A stretch of DNA of 64,000 nt, taken from Leptolinea sp964420995. Lineage in GTDB: Bacteria; Chloroflexota; Anaerolineae; Anaerolineales; Anaerolineaceae. Location of the stretch: contig CAYQUX010000001.1 in the NCBI GenBank assembly GCA_964420995.1, forward strand, positions 124,001-188,000, written 5' to 3'. The translations under genes were made by a program, and so were the position numbers. The notes beneath the pieces were generated by a model, which ran no database searches, had not been told where the DNA came from, and saw only the letters and a program-made list of their open reading frames with translations. Positions 26,209 to 35,140 of this stretch are shown here, one piece after another; position 1 is the first letter of the stretch, and every line of letters begins with the position of its first letter.

Positions 26209-28536
26209 TTAACCCCGGTTGGACGAAGAACGGGTAAGTTTTCGCCAGAATTCTATCAGGATGCCTTTTTGAAGAATGTGACCCGCATTCTGGCATTCCG
26301 TAAACGCGTACTGTCTGTGCGGGCTATAGAGTTCATAATACAACCCGGTCTGGAATTGGCTGGCCGCCGTGCGCAGATCGGGTATTTGGGCGCCCAGACC
26401 CATCAGCAGCTCTGCCGGTGTCACCGGTAAGAAGTCGATCAAACCAGTCCACAGGGCCAGTTTTTCAATCCAGAAGTATTGCCGGGCCGGCACCGTCAAA
26501 CCGGAATACCAGTTCCATGCGGCCATCCAGCGTGGGATGGGAATGTGGTGAGCAGCCATCCAATCCAGCAGCATTTTAAGCAGACGGGGAGGCTTCTTCC
26601 AGCGCTTCTTGACAAAGACCAACCATAACCCCACGACGCAAAGAATAACCATAAGCAGCACAATAGCCCAGATGATCCATCGCGTCGTGGTGCTTTTCTG
26701 TACCTCATCCGCTTCGTTGGGGCCGGTTGAAGGAGGCGGCAGTGACGCGTTCGACCTGCGATCTTCTGCCGTGATCTCGCTGCGCTCATCATTTCGATTG
26801 GCATCATTGTTTGCCGAATACGGTCGGTCTGGCTGCATGGGCGTGGGTTCAAACGGAACCCATCCTGCGTCAGGGAAGTAAACCTCCGGCCAGGCATGTC
26901 CGTCTTTCAGGCGTACCAGGTAGCCGAATTCTGTCTTTTCACCCTGGCTGTACCCAACCGCCAGTCGCGCGGGTATCCCGGCTGCCCTGAGAAGAAGGAC
27001 TTCCGCGCTGGCGAAATAATTGCAGAAGCCCTGTTTGGATTCAAAAAGGAACCAATCCACCGGATCGCGGCCGGATGGAATGGGGGATATCTGACTCTTG
27101 TATTCATAATTCTTGCGCAGGTAATTATTCACAGCCTGCACACGTTCCAGGGTGGTATCACCCACAGCGATGCCGGCAGCCAGTTCCCGTACCCTCGAAG
27201 GTAAAGAGTCTGGCAGCTGCAAATTTTCAGCGGAGATCTGTGGTGGGATCAGGTATGGGGCGGAGGTCAGATCTTTCTCCCCTCCCGTAAACACTGCGCT
27301 CTTTAGAATAAAAAGAGCATCCTTTTTCAACGGCAATTGGGGATACAGGATACCATCGCCGGGGATCAGTCCAGTTACATCTGAAGACTCCAGGTGGTGG
27401 GGAATATCAAGATCGGCAAAGCGGCCGGCGAAAGGAATGATACTGCCATCCCCTTCCTGCCAGATGTACTGTGCCACAACTTCAGAATATTGCTCCGGGT
27501 TGATTTCCCCGGTCAAATCAATGGCCCGGGTATTAAAATTTTGTACCTTTGCCGATTGCCAGCGGCCATCCACATAGTCCTCATAAATTTTAATGCGCCA
27601 CAGGTAAGGGGCTCCGGTCTGCGGTCCTGCAAGAATCTTTGCCTGGAACGCCGGATTCTGTTTGATGGGCGCCTGGTTACCCAGCTTCATCCCCCCCGAA
27701 TAAGAGCCGGTGAGACTTGAGGAGGTTTGCAGGGAAGCAAAATTGTTCTGCAGCCCTGATTGCACATTCCGCCAGAATTCGGATATACGGATATTTTCCT
27801 CGGTGCCGGGTGTAAAAGACCGGATGATGGTCTGCAAATTCCAGGCGAACAGAACAAGGACAAGCCCAAGGATCACCGAAAGCCGCAAGAGCGAATCACT
27901 GGCATCTCTTTCTACCTGCACGCCTTCCATATCCCACACCTTTTTCTGGCTTATCCAGAACAGTCTTGCGGAGAGTAGGATTAAGCAGAGCACCAGCAAA
28001 GCGCCTCCCCAGAGAGCGGTGTTGGGCGATCCGGCATAAAAATCGATCACGCCGAAAATTCCGGCCGCCGATAGCAGCCCCTGCCAGGGATTCCACCGGC
28101 GCGAAAAGCCGTACCCGGTAAAGTAACCGGTTATCCAGAAGAAATAGGAACAGAACATGGTGAAAATGATGGAATCCTGCACCACGCGGCCGGAAACAGC
28201 CTGGGACAGGGCGAGGTTCGACCGCTGCAGAAGCACCATTAATCGAAACAACCATTCGCCATCCGGTGTCATTCGTGCCGTGAATAACCAGAATGGTATG
28301 ATCAATGTCAGGATGAGGAACATCAGGTGGCAGATGACCGCCGGAAAAATCGTCCTCCCGATGACCAGACCAAGAATTACCCCCAGCAGAGCCAAAAATT
28401 CAGCCTGGTCCAGATCAGGTGCCCAACCGGTGGATTGCAGCAACGCGGCTGGCAGCCACACACACACCAATAGTAAAACAATGGATGGTCTATCCCAGAG
28501 CTGCGATGGTTTTTTCAGAACAGATTGAGAGTACAA
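26209..28536 (-). CDS. Membrane protein with transglutaminase-like domain (TgpA type)
   Basis: A 775-residue protein with about six N-terminal transmembrane helices (residues 15-230), an extracytoplasmic papain-like transglutaminase domain (about 430-580), one further helix (about 635-660) and a cytosolic tail. The catalytic triad region is visible: Cys505 in KQGFCNYFASAEVLLLRAAGIPARLAVGY, His in DGHAWPEV, and Asp in YFPDAGWVPFEPTP. Bacterial TgpA-like proteins are usually linked to protein cross-linking or hydrolysis at the envelope, with an adjacent MoxR/DUF58 set; that set is absent here. The start is a TTG and therefore less certain. Confidence 0.85.
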   Translation of the reverse strand: MYSQSVLKKPSQLWDRPSIVLLLVCVWLPAALLQSTGWAPDLDQAEFLALLGVILGLVIGRTIFPAVICHLMFLILTLIIPFWLFTARMTPDGEWLFRLMVLLQRSNLALSQAVSGRVVQDSIIFTMFCSYFFWITGYFTGYGFSRRWNPWQGLLSAAGIFGVIDFYAGSPNTALWGGALLVLCLILLSARLFWISQKKVWDMEGVQVERDASDSLLRLSVILGLVLVLFAWNLQTIIRSFTPGTEENIRISEFWRNVQSGLQNNFASLQTSSSLTGSYSGGMKLGNQAPIKQNPAFQAKILAGPQTGAPYLWRIKIYEDYVDGRWQSAKVQNFNTRAIDLTGEINPEQYSEVVAQYIWQEGDGSIIPFAGRFADLDIPHHLESSDVTGLIPGDGILYPQLPLKKDALFILKSAVFTGGEKDLTSAPYLIPPQISAENLQLPDSLPSRVRELAAGIAVGDTTLERVQAVNNYLRKNYEYKSQISPIPSGRDPVDWFLFESKQGFCNYFASAEVLLLRAAGIPARLAVGYSQGEKTEFGYLVRLKDGHAWPEVYFPDAGWVPFEPTPMQPDRPYSANNDANRNDERSEITAEDRRSNASLPPPSTGPNEADEVQKSTTTRWIIWAIVLLMVILCVVGLWLVFVKKRWKKPPRLLKMLLDWMAAHHIPIPRWMAAWNWYSGLTVPARQYFWIEKLALWTGLIDFLPVTPAELLMGLGAQIPDLRTAASQFQTGLYYELYSPHRQYAFTECQNAGHILQKGILIEFWRKLTRSSSNRG

Positions 28537-28574
28537 TTGGAATCACCCAAAAATGATCAGGGGTTGATGAATTA

Positions 28575-29579
28575 ATGATACTACTGGACAGCCACCTCAA
28601 TATTTACCTTCAAAACCTCGGATCCTGGCTTCTGCCGATCATGCAGTTTATCAGTTTTATCGGGTCTGATGCATTCTACCTTATGTTCTTTTCGGCAATC
28701 TACTGGTGTTTTGACCGCAGACTGGGGATCCGGCTTGGAGTAGCCTACCTCTTCGCATCCACCACCAATAGCATACTCAAACTTATTTTTCAGCTTCCCC
28801 GTCCCTACTGGATCGACCCTCTGGTAAAAGAATATGCCTCTGAGTCCTCTTTTGGGTTTCCATCCGGTCACGCGCAGATGTCGGTGGCTGTGTGGGGATT
28901 GTTGGGATATACCCGCAAAGAAAAATGGGTAAAGTGGACGGTTCCGATCATCATTCTTTTGATCGGTATTTCCCGTTTGTATCTGGGTGTGCATTTTTCA
29001 GCCGATGTGCTGGCTGGCTGGATTCTGGGCTTCCTTGTCCTTTTAATGTTTTATTTTTTTGATGAACCAATCACCCGCCGGTTGTCACACACCAAACCGA
29101 TTATCACATTCATGCTCGCCATTTTGCCGATCGTAATTATTCTGGGGGTGGGGATGCTGTTGCACGAAGCCCTGCGCGGATTTAACCCTCCCATGAACTG
29201 GATCACGTTTGGAAATCAGAATGGTCATAGGATCAATCCGGTAAGCATTACCGACCTTATCTCGCGAGCAAGCCTGTGGTTCGGCCTGGCTGCCGGCGCC
29301 TGCTGGTTGATGTCCCGAACCAGGAATTCGGAATGGATGGTTACCGCTGGTTCCGCCGGACAAAAAATATGGCGTTTCATCATCGGCTTAGCCGGTATCC
29401 TGTTCATTTACGGCATGTTGGGGCTGACTTTCCCTCAAAAAGATACATCTCTCGATCTGGCCGTGCAAATAGGGCAGTTATGTCTTGTGGGTTTCTGGAT
29501 CAGCGGGTTGGCGCCTTTAGTTTTCATGCGCACAGGATTGGTTAAATCAGGTAATATAAAAAGACGGAAAGCATCATAA
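28575..29579 (+). CDS. PAP2-superfamily membrane phosphatase
   Basis: A 334-residue polytopic protein. All three acid-phosphatase motifs are intact: KLIFQLPRP (KxxxxxxRP), FPSGHA (PSGH) and SRLYLGVHFSADV (SRxxxxxHxxxD). Likely substrates are undecaprenyl pyrophosphate or other lipid phosphates at the outer membrane face, which would recycle the carrier lipid for wall and polysaccharide synthesis. The C-terminal half (about 175-330) adds four more helices beyond the minimal PAP2 domain. The gene is transcribed divergently from the transglutaminase gene. A YtxH-like gene follows 19 bases later. Confidence 0.92.
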   Translation: MILLDSHLNIYLQNLGSWLLPIMQFISFIGSDAFYLMFFSAIYWCFDRRLGIRLGVAYLFASTTNSILKLIFQLPRPYWIDPLVKEYASESSFGFPSGHAQMSVAVWGLLGYTRKEKWVKWTVPIIILLIGISRLYLGVHFSADVLAGWILGFLVLLMFYFFDEPITRRLSHTKPIITFMLAILPIVIILGVGMLLHEALRGFNPPMNWITFGNQNGHRINPVSITDLISRASLWFGLAAGACWLMSRTRNSEWMVTAGSAGQKIWRFIIGLAGILFIYGMLGLTFPQKDTSLDLAVQIGQLCLVGFWISGLAPLVFMRTGLVKSGNIKRRKAS

Positions 29580-29598
29580 AACTCTCTGGAGGGTCACT

Positions 29599-29814
29599 AT
29601 GCGGAAAATCTTCGGTTTCTTGCTCGGCGCTGTCACGGGTGGTGTACTGGGGGCTGCGGCGGCATTATTGCTGACACCTGTGAACGGTTTGGAATTGCGC
29701 GGGCAAATCAACAGCCGTATTCGAATGATGCAAAATGAGATTAACGACGCCCGAAATCAAAAGCGCGCCGAACTGGAAAGAGAACTCCGGTCCCTGCGCG
29801 CTCCAAAAGCGTAA
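29599..29814 (+). CDS. Small YtxH-like membrane protein
   Basis: A 71-residue protein with one glycine/alanine-rich transmembrane helix (FLLGAVTGGVLGAAAALLLTP, about residues 6-26). A charged amphipathic helix (about 32-68) follows. This layout is that of the YtxH/YtxG general-stress family. GGAGG lies eight bases before the ATG. It is probably co-transcribed with the PAP2 phosphatase gene. The function is not known. Confidence 0.75.
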   Translation: MRKIFGFLLGAVTGGVLGAAAALLLTPVNGLELRGQINSRIRMMQNEINDARNQKRAELERELRSLRAPKA

Positions 29815-29823
29815 AAAGGTTTT

Positions 29824-31836
29824 CTATTTCGTCAGGCTGTATTGATACAGGGCTTTCTGGCGGGAAAGTCGGGTTGTCCCGCTGACAACCAGAACCGCTC
29901 CCTTTGAATCTTTTTCAATAGTGACTGGTATTTCCACATGGTTACGGCTGTCGAGAGTTAGATTGGTTACCGTTGTGGTTGGACCGTACTGGATTAATGA
30001 TACCCGGTAGGTTTGCGGAAGCATGTTCTGAATACGCACAAATCCCTGTGCGTTCCACCCACCGTTATCTGTTTCAAAATCGGTCTGGTAGTTGATCTCC
30101 GGAATGGCAACATCATCCAGCAGAAATCCTTCGCCGTTGACAGCCGCGTCGGTGATGTACTCAAATCGCAGTTGTACTTTCTTTCCCTTCAGGAAGGAAA
30201 GATCAACGGATTCCTTTTTCCAACCATCGCTTTTGCCGTTCCAGCCGCAACCATAACTGTTCCCCGACTTGTTTTCCGAGGTGCATGAAACCGTCGGAAT
30301 AATCTTCCATTGCTCCCCGTCTTCACTGTAAACCAGGTAGGCATAGTCGTAGTCGATTTCCAGGTCATGCCAGGTCCAATATTCCAGATGGAGCGGAGAG
30401 GTTACATTAGTAAAGTCGAATTCCTGCGTCAAAGTCATATCCGACTCATCGCCTTTATTTGACCAAAAAGCATAATCGCCGGAGTGTGGATTTTCCGCCA
30501 GAACACCCGTCTCAAGAACACCCTGGAAGGACAGGTTATAGTCGCCCTGTGGGCAGTTGAAACTCACATAGTCCACACCATATTGTGAAACATCGCGTTC
30601 CTTTGTCGTTACCGGGCAATTAGACATTACCTCGGTGTAATCCGGTTGAGGAGATTCAGGGTAATTATTATAGATATAACGTCCATCACCCACAGAGGAA
30701 TCTTTCAACAGGGTTGCCACAACCCAATCGCCAAAAACGTCATCGGCGGTGATCTGTTTGCCCGTAACTGTATCCATCGCCTTGGTGCTCAATAGCACTT
30801 CATCTATCGCCGCCATTCCATTTTCTGGTTCTGCCACCAGTTGTTTGGTGGCCGATTCACCAAACCGGTCAAGAAAATACGCCAGGAAGAGGAATGACTC
30901 GCCATAATGCGGGCGTGTCTTTTCGTGATCATTCGGCCAATCCGTAAGCTGCTGGTCAGGATCCATCACATACAATGAATCAAAGCCACCGGCATCAAAT
31001 CCATTCAGGAACTCAGCCAGAACAGAGAAACCTTCATTCATCCAGGTATCTTCATTACGATCCCGATACCAGTGGATCATATGCTGAAACTCGTGAGCCA
31101 GTGTTCCTTTGTCTTCTTCCCCAAAAAACAAATTATCCGCGCTCATATAAAAAGATTCATGTCCATTGGAGTCAGGGCGCGCCAGTGGATGAATTGAATC
31201 GATGGAAGAAAACAATCCGGCTATACTCTGACCAAGACCACGGGCATACACGATATACAGGTGCGGATCATTGTCGATACCCGGCGTCCATTCGGAACCA
31301 AAAAATTCGCGGTCAGTGGGGTAGATCTTGTTCTCGAATGTTTCTGCTAACTTTTCAACATCATCCTCATCGTACTTGACACCATCTTCAATCCAAAAAT
31401 AGGAATGGTCTGTGATGTAGGCTAGTTTCGTTGTGACTGTATAATTCTCATTCGTATCCGTATTCAATACGGAAAAGTCTTTTTCATCACCCAGTGAGTA
31501 CACCGGGACAGGAGCATTAATGGTTTCAGGAATGTCCTTGATGCCTTTCAAACGCATGGCCAGATCGCGCAGGTCATTATTGGGAATGAGAGACGAATCC
31601 AGTGTTTTGCGAGTTTCCACTGCCCTGGGATCAACAGTCGCGTCTGGAGACGGGACTTTCATGGTCACATCCGGTGCTGGTTCCTCAGAGGCTTCCATCG
31701 AATCTCGTGTGAACATCTCCCAGGAGATACCTTTGGTTTCCACATAACGATAGGCGGCATAGGTACCGATCGCGGTGCAGCAGCATAATAAACCAACCGA
31801 GACACCCAGAATTATCCATATTGTTTTATTCGTCAT
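29824..31836 (-). CDS. Membrane-anchored metallopeptidase, immune inhibitor A (M6)-like
   Basis: A 670-residue protein with one N-terminal transmembrane helix (IWIILGVSVGLLCCCTAIGTY, about 6-26), so the bulk is extracytoplasmic. The zinc-binding motif HEFQH is at about residues 248-252, followed by the typical NEGFSVLAEF glutamate. The C-terminal half holds a carbohydrate-binding or MAM-like beta-sandwich (about 430-600, with YAFWSNKGDESDMTLT and FEYITDAAV), as in immune inhibitor A peptidases. GGAGG precedes the ATG at 31836. It ends an operon of polysaccharide genes, 17 bases after the ligase-like gene. Confidence 0.8.
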   Translation of the reverse strand: MTNKTIWIILGVSVGLLCCCTAIGTYAAYRYVETKGISWEMFTRDSMEASEEPAPDVTMKVPSPDATVDPRAVETRKTLDSSLIPNNDLRDLAMRLKGIKDIPETINAPVPVYSLGDEKDFSVLNTDTNENYTVTTKLAYITDHSYFWIEDGVKYDEDDVEKLAETFENKIYPTDREFFGSEWTPGIDNDPHLYIVYARGLGQSIAGLFSSIDSIHPLARPDSNGHESFYMSADNLFFGEEDKGTLAHEFQHMIHWYRDRNEDTWMNEGFSVLAEFLNGFDAGGFDSLYVMDPDQQLTDWPNDHEKTRPHYGESFLFLAYFLDRFGESATKQLVAEPENGMAAIDEVLLSTKAMDTVTGKQITADDVFGDWVVATLLKDSSVGDGRYIYNNYPESPQPDYTEVMSNCPVTTKERDVSQYGVDYVSFNCPQGDYNLSFQGVLETGVLAENPHSGDYAFWSNKGDESDMTLTQEFDFTNVTSPLHLEYWTWHDLEIDYDYAYLVYSEDGEQWKIIPTVSCTSENKSGNSYGCGWNGKSDGWKKESVDLSFLKGKKVQLRFEYITDAAVNGEGFLLDDVAIPEINYQTDFETDNGGWNAQGFVRIQNMLPQTYRVSLIQYGPTTTVTNLTLDSRNHVEIPVTIEKDSKGAVLVVSGTTRLSRQKALYQYSLTK

Positions 31837-31853
31837 TGATCCTCCGAAGCCTA

Positions 31854-33314
31854 TCAGGCAATACACTCATCATGACTACCCGTAAATTTTCCAATCGATA
31901 AAACCATTCCGGCAGAAATCCAAAAATATGGCATGGCAAATGAATCGATACTGAAGCCTTCAAGAATTATACCGATAACAACAAAGACTCCCCAATAGCG
32001 TGCAAAAGCTCCCGTCTTCCCGGAAATCAAATTTTTTCTTAATGATTTTCGCAGGAATGACAACAACCAGGAGGTATAAAAGGCAAATCCGATCAGACCT
32101 GTCTCGGCAAACAGGCGGACCCAGAGGTTTTTGATATTGGGTAAATCATTTGAACGATACAGTAATCGGCGAACCTCAATCAGGTTCATTCCGTAGGCGG
32201 GAATGGTCTCTGTAAACCATTTCCCCGCGTTTCCCAGACCAACCCCCAGAATCGGGTATTGATTGAAAACCTCCCACCCTGCCTGCCAGTAAACTACCCG
32301 CTCGCCAAATTGCAATGCGTTGGCATAGCGATTGATATTATTAAGCTGCCAGAACTCCCGCGTAAACAGATCGGCCATCCGCGGATCAACCTTGCTCATC
32401 CCGAAAGCCGCCAGAACAATCATACCCAGGTAGACAAGGATCAATCCAAAGGTGATTACCAGGGTGGCAGCCGTCTTATGATCTCTCCCGGCTTTCAAGT
32501 GGCTCTGTATCCATTTAACCAGTCGAATATTCCACTGGATGACCAGAAAAGCCACCATGCAAAAGAAACTGATCCAGCCCACCCGGGAGAGTGTGAGCAT
32601 AAGAACAAGTATCCCAAGAGCCAGAAGAACCATTTCCAGTGATATTTTGCGGAAAAGGCGGAATGAAAAAGCGGAATATTTTCCAACAACAGCCGCCAGC
32701 CACATAGGCAGGTACAGCAAATTGAGCATATGAGCCAGCCAGGAAGGTTCCAGCGCCAAACCGGTGGCTCTCTGGCGGTATAAAGGCCCCATTGATATCA
32801 GGTCTTGAAAATCGCGCATCCAATTCAGGTAGCGGCCGTTGATGAACCATGTCCCCGATTGCATCAATGACCAGATCAACATGATCAGACCACCCAGGTA
32901 AATCCATTTAAGGGTGTGGCGAAATTGATTTTCCGTTGACACAAGTGAATATGTCACCAAAAAATACGCGACCCCCACCAGCAGGGTTATGAACGCTGAT
33001 AAAGAAGAGCGGATCATCCCCGCGTCCTTGAATGTGGGAGCCGGAATAAATTGCGCGGCGGTAATGGATAGCAGGGCTGCCAGAATGAACCCCAGCAATG
33101 GCAGGCCGACCCGGGGAATCCCCCCGCCTTTTAGAAAGTATGGCAGCAGTTGCAGAATAAGCAGCCCCGCCAGAGCAAGAACCGAAGGTCCGGCGATCGT
33201 GTTGATGTGCAATAGGTCACGCACCGCCGGCATACTGGTGATGGGCAGAAGGAGCAGAAGAAGCGCCCAGATTATGCCGACCGTGATCGTGTACGTACGA
33301 GAGAGAATGCGCAT
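31854..33314 (-). CDS. O-antigen ligase/polymerase-family membrane protein (first of three)
   Basis: A 486-residue protein with about 12 transmembrane helices. It has the family's large extracytoplasmic loop (about residues 335-405), with YWQAGWEVFNQYPILGVGLGNAG, the typical Wzy/WaaL region. These enzymes either polymerise oligosaccharide repeat units or attach finished glycans to an acceptor. Which one applies cannot be told from sequence. It lies seven bases after the Wzz-like gene and 17 bases before the metallopeptidase gene, so all are probably one operon. Confidence 0.85.
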   Translation of the reverse strand: MRILSRTYTITVGIIWALLLLLLPITSMPAVRDLLHINTIAGPSVLALAGLLILQLLPYFLKGGGIPRVGLPLLGFILAALLSITAAQFIPAPTFKDAGMIRSSLSAFITLLVGVAYFLVTYSLVSTENQFRHTLKWIYLGGLIMLIWSLMQSGTWFINGRYLNWMRDFQDLISMGPLYRQRATGLALEPSWLAHMLNLLYLPMWLAAVVGKYSAFSFRLFRKISLEMVLLALGILVLMLTLSRVGWISFFCMVAFLVIQWNIRLVKWIQSHLKAGRDHKTAATLVITFGLILVYLGMIVLAAFGMSKVDPRMADLFTREFWQLNNINRYANALQFGERVVYWQAGWEVFNQYPILGVGLGNAGKWFTETIPAYGMNLIEVRRLLYRSNDLPNIKNLWVRLFAETGLIGFAFYTSWLLSFLRKSLRKNLISGKTGAFARYWGVFVVIGIILEGFSIDSFAMPYFWISAGMVLSIGKFTGSHDECIA

Positions 33315-33320
33315 TACGGA

Positions 33321-34106
33321 TCAGATTTTCACAACAAACAGCGCGGCAAGAGCTGCGATCAGAAGACCTGCCAGACAACCTGCCAAAACCAGCACACCGC
33401 GTGAATACTGCACCGGTGATGCGGGAGAAGCGGCTTCCTGCGCGAAGGCAAAATTGAGTCCGGGGAAAAAGCCCTGCGCTTCCATTTGCCAGCGGTTCAT
33501 CTCTTCTCCGGAATCCTGCATTTCTCGCAACAGGGCTGACCGGCTGGATGCCTGACAGAGAGGCTGCGCGGGCACTACGGATGTGCTCTGCTGCAAACAC
33601 GTTTCCAGTGAGAGAATATGCCGGTGAAGCGCGTCGGCTTTCCAGGCAGCTTGCCGGGCATTTTGCAGGGCGTTCAGCGTTTCACTGCCCCACAGGTTCG
33701 CCAGGCGGGCGGCTGTTTCCGGGTCTGACCAGATGACTTTTAGCAGCCATTGATCAAATCGGCGTTCAGCCGTAAGGGACTTAAGAAGATCTTTTTGTCC
33801 GCCAGTCAGTCCGGTTTCCTGTGCTTTTTCCTCCAATGATTGCAGCACCCGGGTGGACCGCACGATATCACCAGCCGCTTCAAACGCCTGATCTTCTTCG
33901 ACATCAGTCAAGAGACCGGTTCGCGCGAAATCAATACTGAATGTGAACACGGCGACAGCTTCATAGCGTGGTGAAAGAAGAGCCGAAGCCAGCATTCCCC
34001 CCATTCCGCCCAGGATGGCGCCGATGGCAAGGAACTTCCAAAAATACCGGAGCGCCTGAAATAGATTAAGAATTGTCAAATTTGAATTTTGCGAAGTGGA
34101 TTTCAT
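33321..34106 (-). CDS. Wzz-like chain-length or tyrosine-kinase-adaptor membrane protein
   Basis: A 261-residue protein with a transmembrane helix near each end (about 20-45 and 235-257) and a coiled, periplasm-type middle region. This is the architecture of polysaccharide co-polymerases that set glycan chain length. A small conserved-looking stretch after the first helix (LLSPRYEAVAVFTFSID) matches the Wzz N-terminal domain. No kinase domain is attached. It sits between a lipoprotein gene and the O-antigen-ligase-like gene. Confidence 0.75.
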   Translation of the reverse strand: MKSTSQNSNLTILNLFQALRYFWKFLAIGAILGGMGGMLASALLSPRYEAVAVFTFSIDFARTGLLTDVEEDQAFEAAGDIVRSTRVLQSLEEKAQETGLTGGQKDLLKSLTAERRFDQWLLKVIWSDPETAARLANLWGSETLNALQNARQAAWKADALHRHILSLETCLQQSTSVVPAQPLCQASSRSALLREMQDSGEEMNRWQMEAQGFFPGLNFAFAQEAASPASPVQYSRGVLVLAGCLAGLLIAALAALFVVKI

Positions 34107-34112
34107 AAAAAA

Positions 34113-34910
34113 TCAATACGCGAGGACAAAATTAAATACCACCAGGTTCTTTGTACACTCGGAATATGTGTCAAAACTGTATTTCTTTGATAATTCATGA
34201 CCTTCCAGGTCAAATAATTGAATATCAATGGTGGCGTAGGTTCGTTCCGGAGGAACCGGAAGACTCATTTCAAATCCTCCGGGGCCATAAGCGGTTGAAG
34301 CGCCGGCGAATCCCATTTGATCGACCGGCGTACCATTGGAATCTCCGGTGATAACCGCGACCACATCCAATTGGGGTTCGTTATTTTTTCCGAAGACCTG
34401 CCCGGATACTCCGCTCCAGTTACACCCGAGATCTGGATGGGCGAAATTCTTGGTGTATTTCGGCGCACCCTTCTGCGGCTTGTATATCCAGGTAGCAGGG
34501 GTGGATGTTTTGGTTGCTGACGGCGTAAATGTTTTAGTACGAACCCTGGTGGGCTCCACTGTAATATACATGGTTTCAGTGGGAGTCGGAGTTTTGGTGG
34601 GAGTGAATGTGGAAAACTGCGCCATTGTTGGCTTGGTGTAGCCCGGCCGGGGAGTCTCAGTAGCCTCCTCAAAAGAGGGATCAACCGGTTCATCGGTAAC
34701 CGCTGAAGGTTCGTCCTCTTCCGGTGGAAGCAATGTGCCATCCAGCACCGGCTGGCATGAATCATCATCCACATTTTCTGCACACAGAGTCTGTTGCACG
34801 CATTCCACACAGATGGTGGGGGTTCCTGTGAACATTTCCGCTGGAGACGTGATCACACAGGCGGAAATGATGATCAGCATTCCTATGAGAAACAGGGCTT
34901 TTTTCAACAT
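34113..34910 (-). CDS. Lipoprotein with Thr/Pro-rich linker, unknown function
   Basis: A 265-residue protein. The signal peptide ends in a lipobox (IISAC, Cys at about 18), so it should be lipid-anchored outside the membrane. A low-complexity linker follows (about 85-140, with TPTKTPTPTETM and TKTFTPSATKTST). The C-terminal domain (about 150-265) is a beta-rich module (CNWSGVSGQVFGKNNEPQ...VVAVITGD). It may bind or shape the polysaccharide exported by its operon, but no family is recognised. It is first in the leftward operon. Confidence 0.75.
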   Translation of the reverse strand: MLKKALFLIGMLIIISACVITSPAEMFTGTPTICVECVQQTLCAENVDDDSCQPVLDGTLLPPEEDEPSAVTDEPVDPSFEEATETPRPGYTKPTMAQFSTFTPTKTPTPTETMYITVEPTRVRTKTFTPSATKTSTPATWIYKPQKGAPKYTKNFAHPDLGCNWSGVSGQVFGKNNEPQLDVVAVITGDSNGTPVDQMGFAGASTAYGPGGFEMSLPVPPERTYATIDIQLFDLEGHELSKKYSFDTYSECTKNLVVFNFVLAY

Positions 34911-35022
34911 GAGCTACCCCTTGGTGTCTTTTTCATTATGGTGTGGATTTTACCTCGAATTCTTCCGGTGGGCATTCCCGGAGAACTACAATGCAAGTAT
35001 CTGACCAGGTAAAAACCTGCTG

Positions 35023-35040
35023 TTCCTGTATAATTCCTGT
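35023..35040 (+). repeat. Direct repeat around a TATAAT sequence
   Basis: TTCCTGT occurs at 35023-35029 and again at 35034-35040, one helical turn apart. Between and over them lies TATAAT at 35029-35034. Just before it is a small hairpin CAGGT-AAAA-ACCTG (35006-35019). It may be a regulated promoter for the gene at 35141, about 100 bases downstream. The remainder of this intergenic region shows nothing I can support. Confidence 0.35.
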
Positions 35041-35140
35041 TATCCCGGGTGTCCTCATCTGAAAAAACCATGAAAAGCCCAGGTTTGAGGAATACCCTGA
35101 TGGGGATTGTAATCAAATAATCAGTTTGTAAAGAGAAAAT

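Noticed and set aside
26197..26225. ACCGG/CCGGT inverted repeat between convergent genes as a terminator
   Set aside because: The stem is only 5 bp and no T-run follows.
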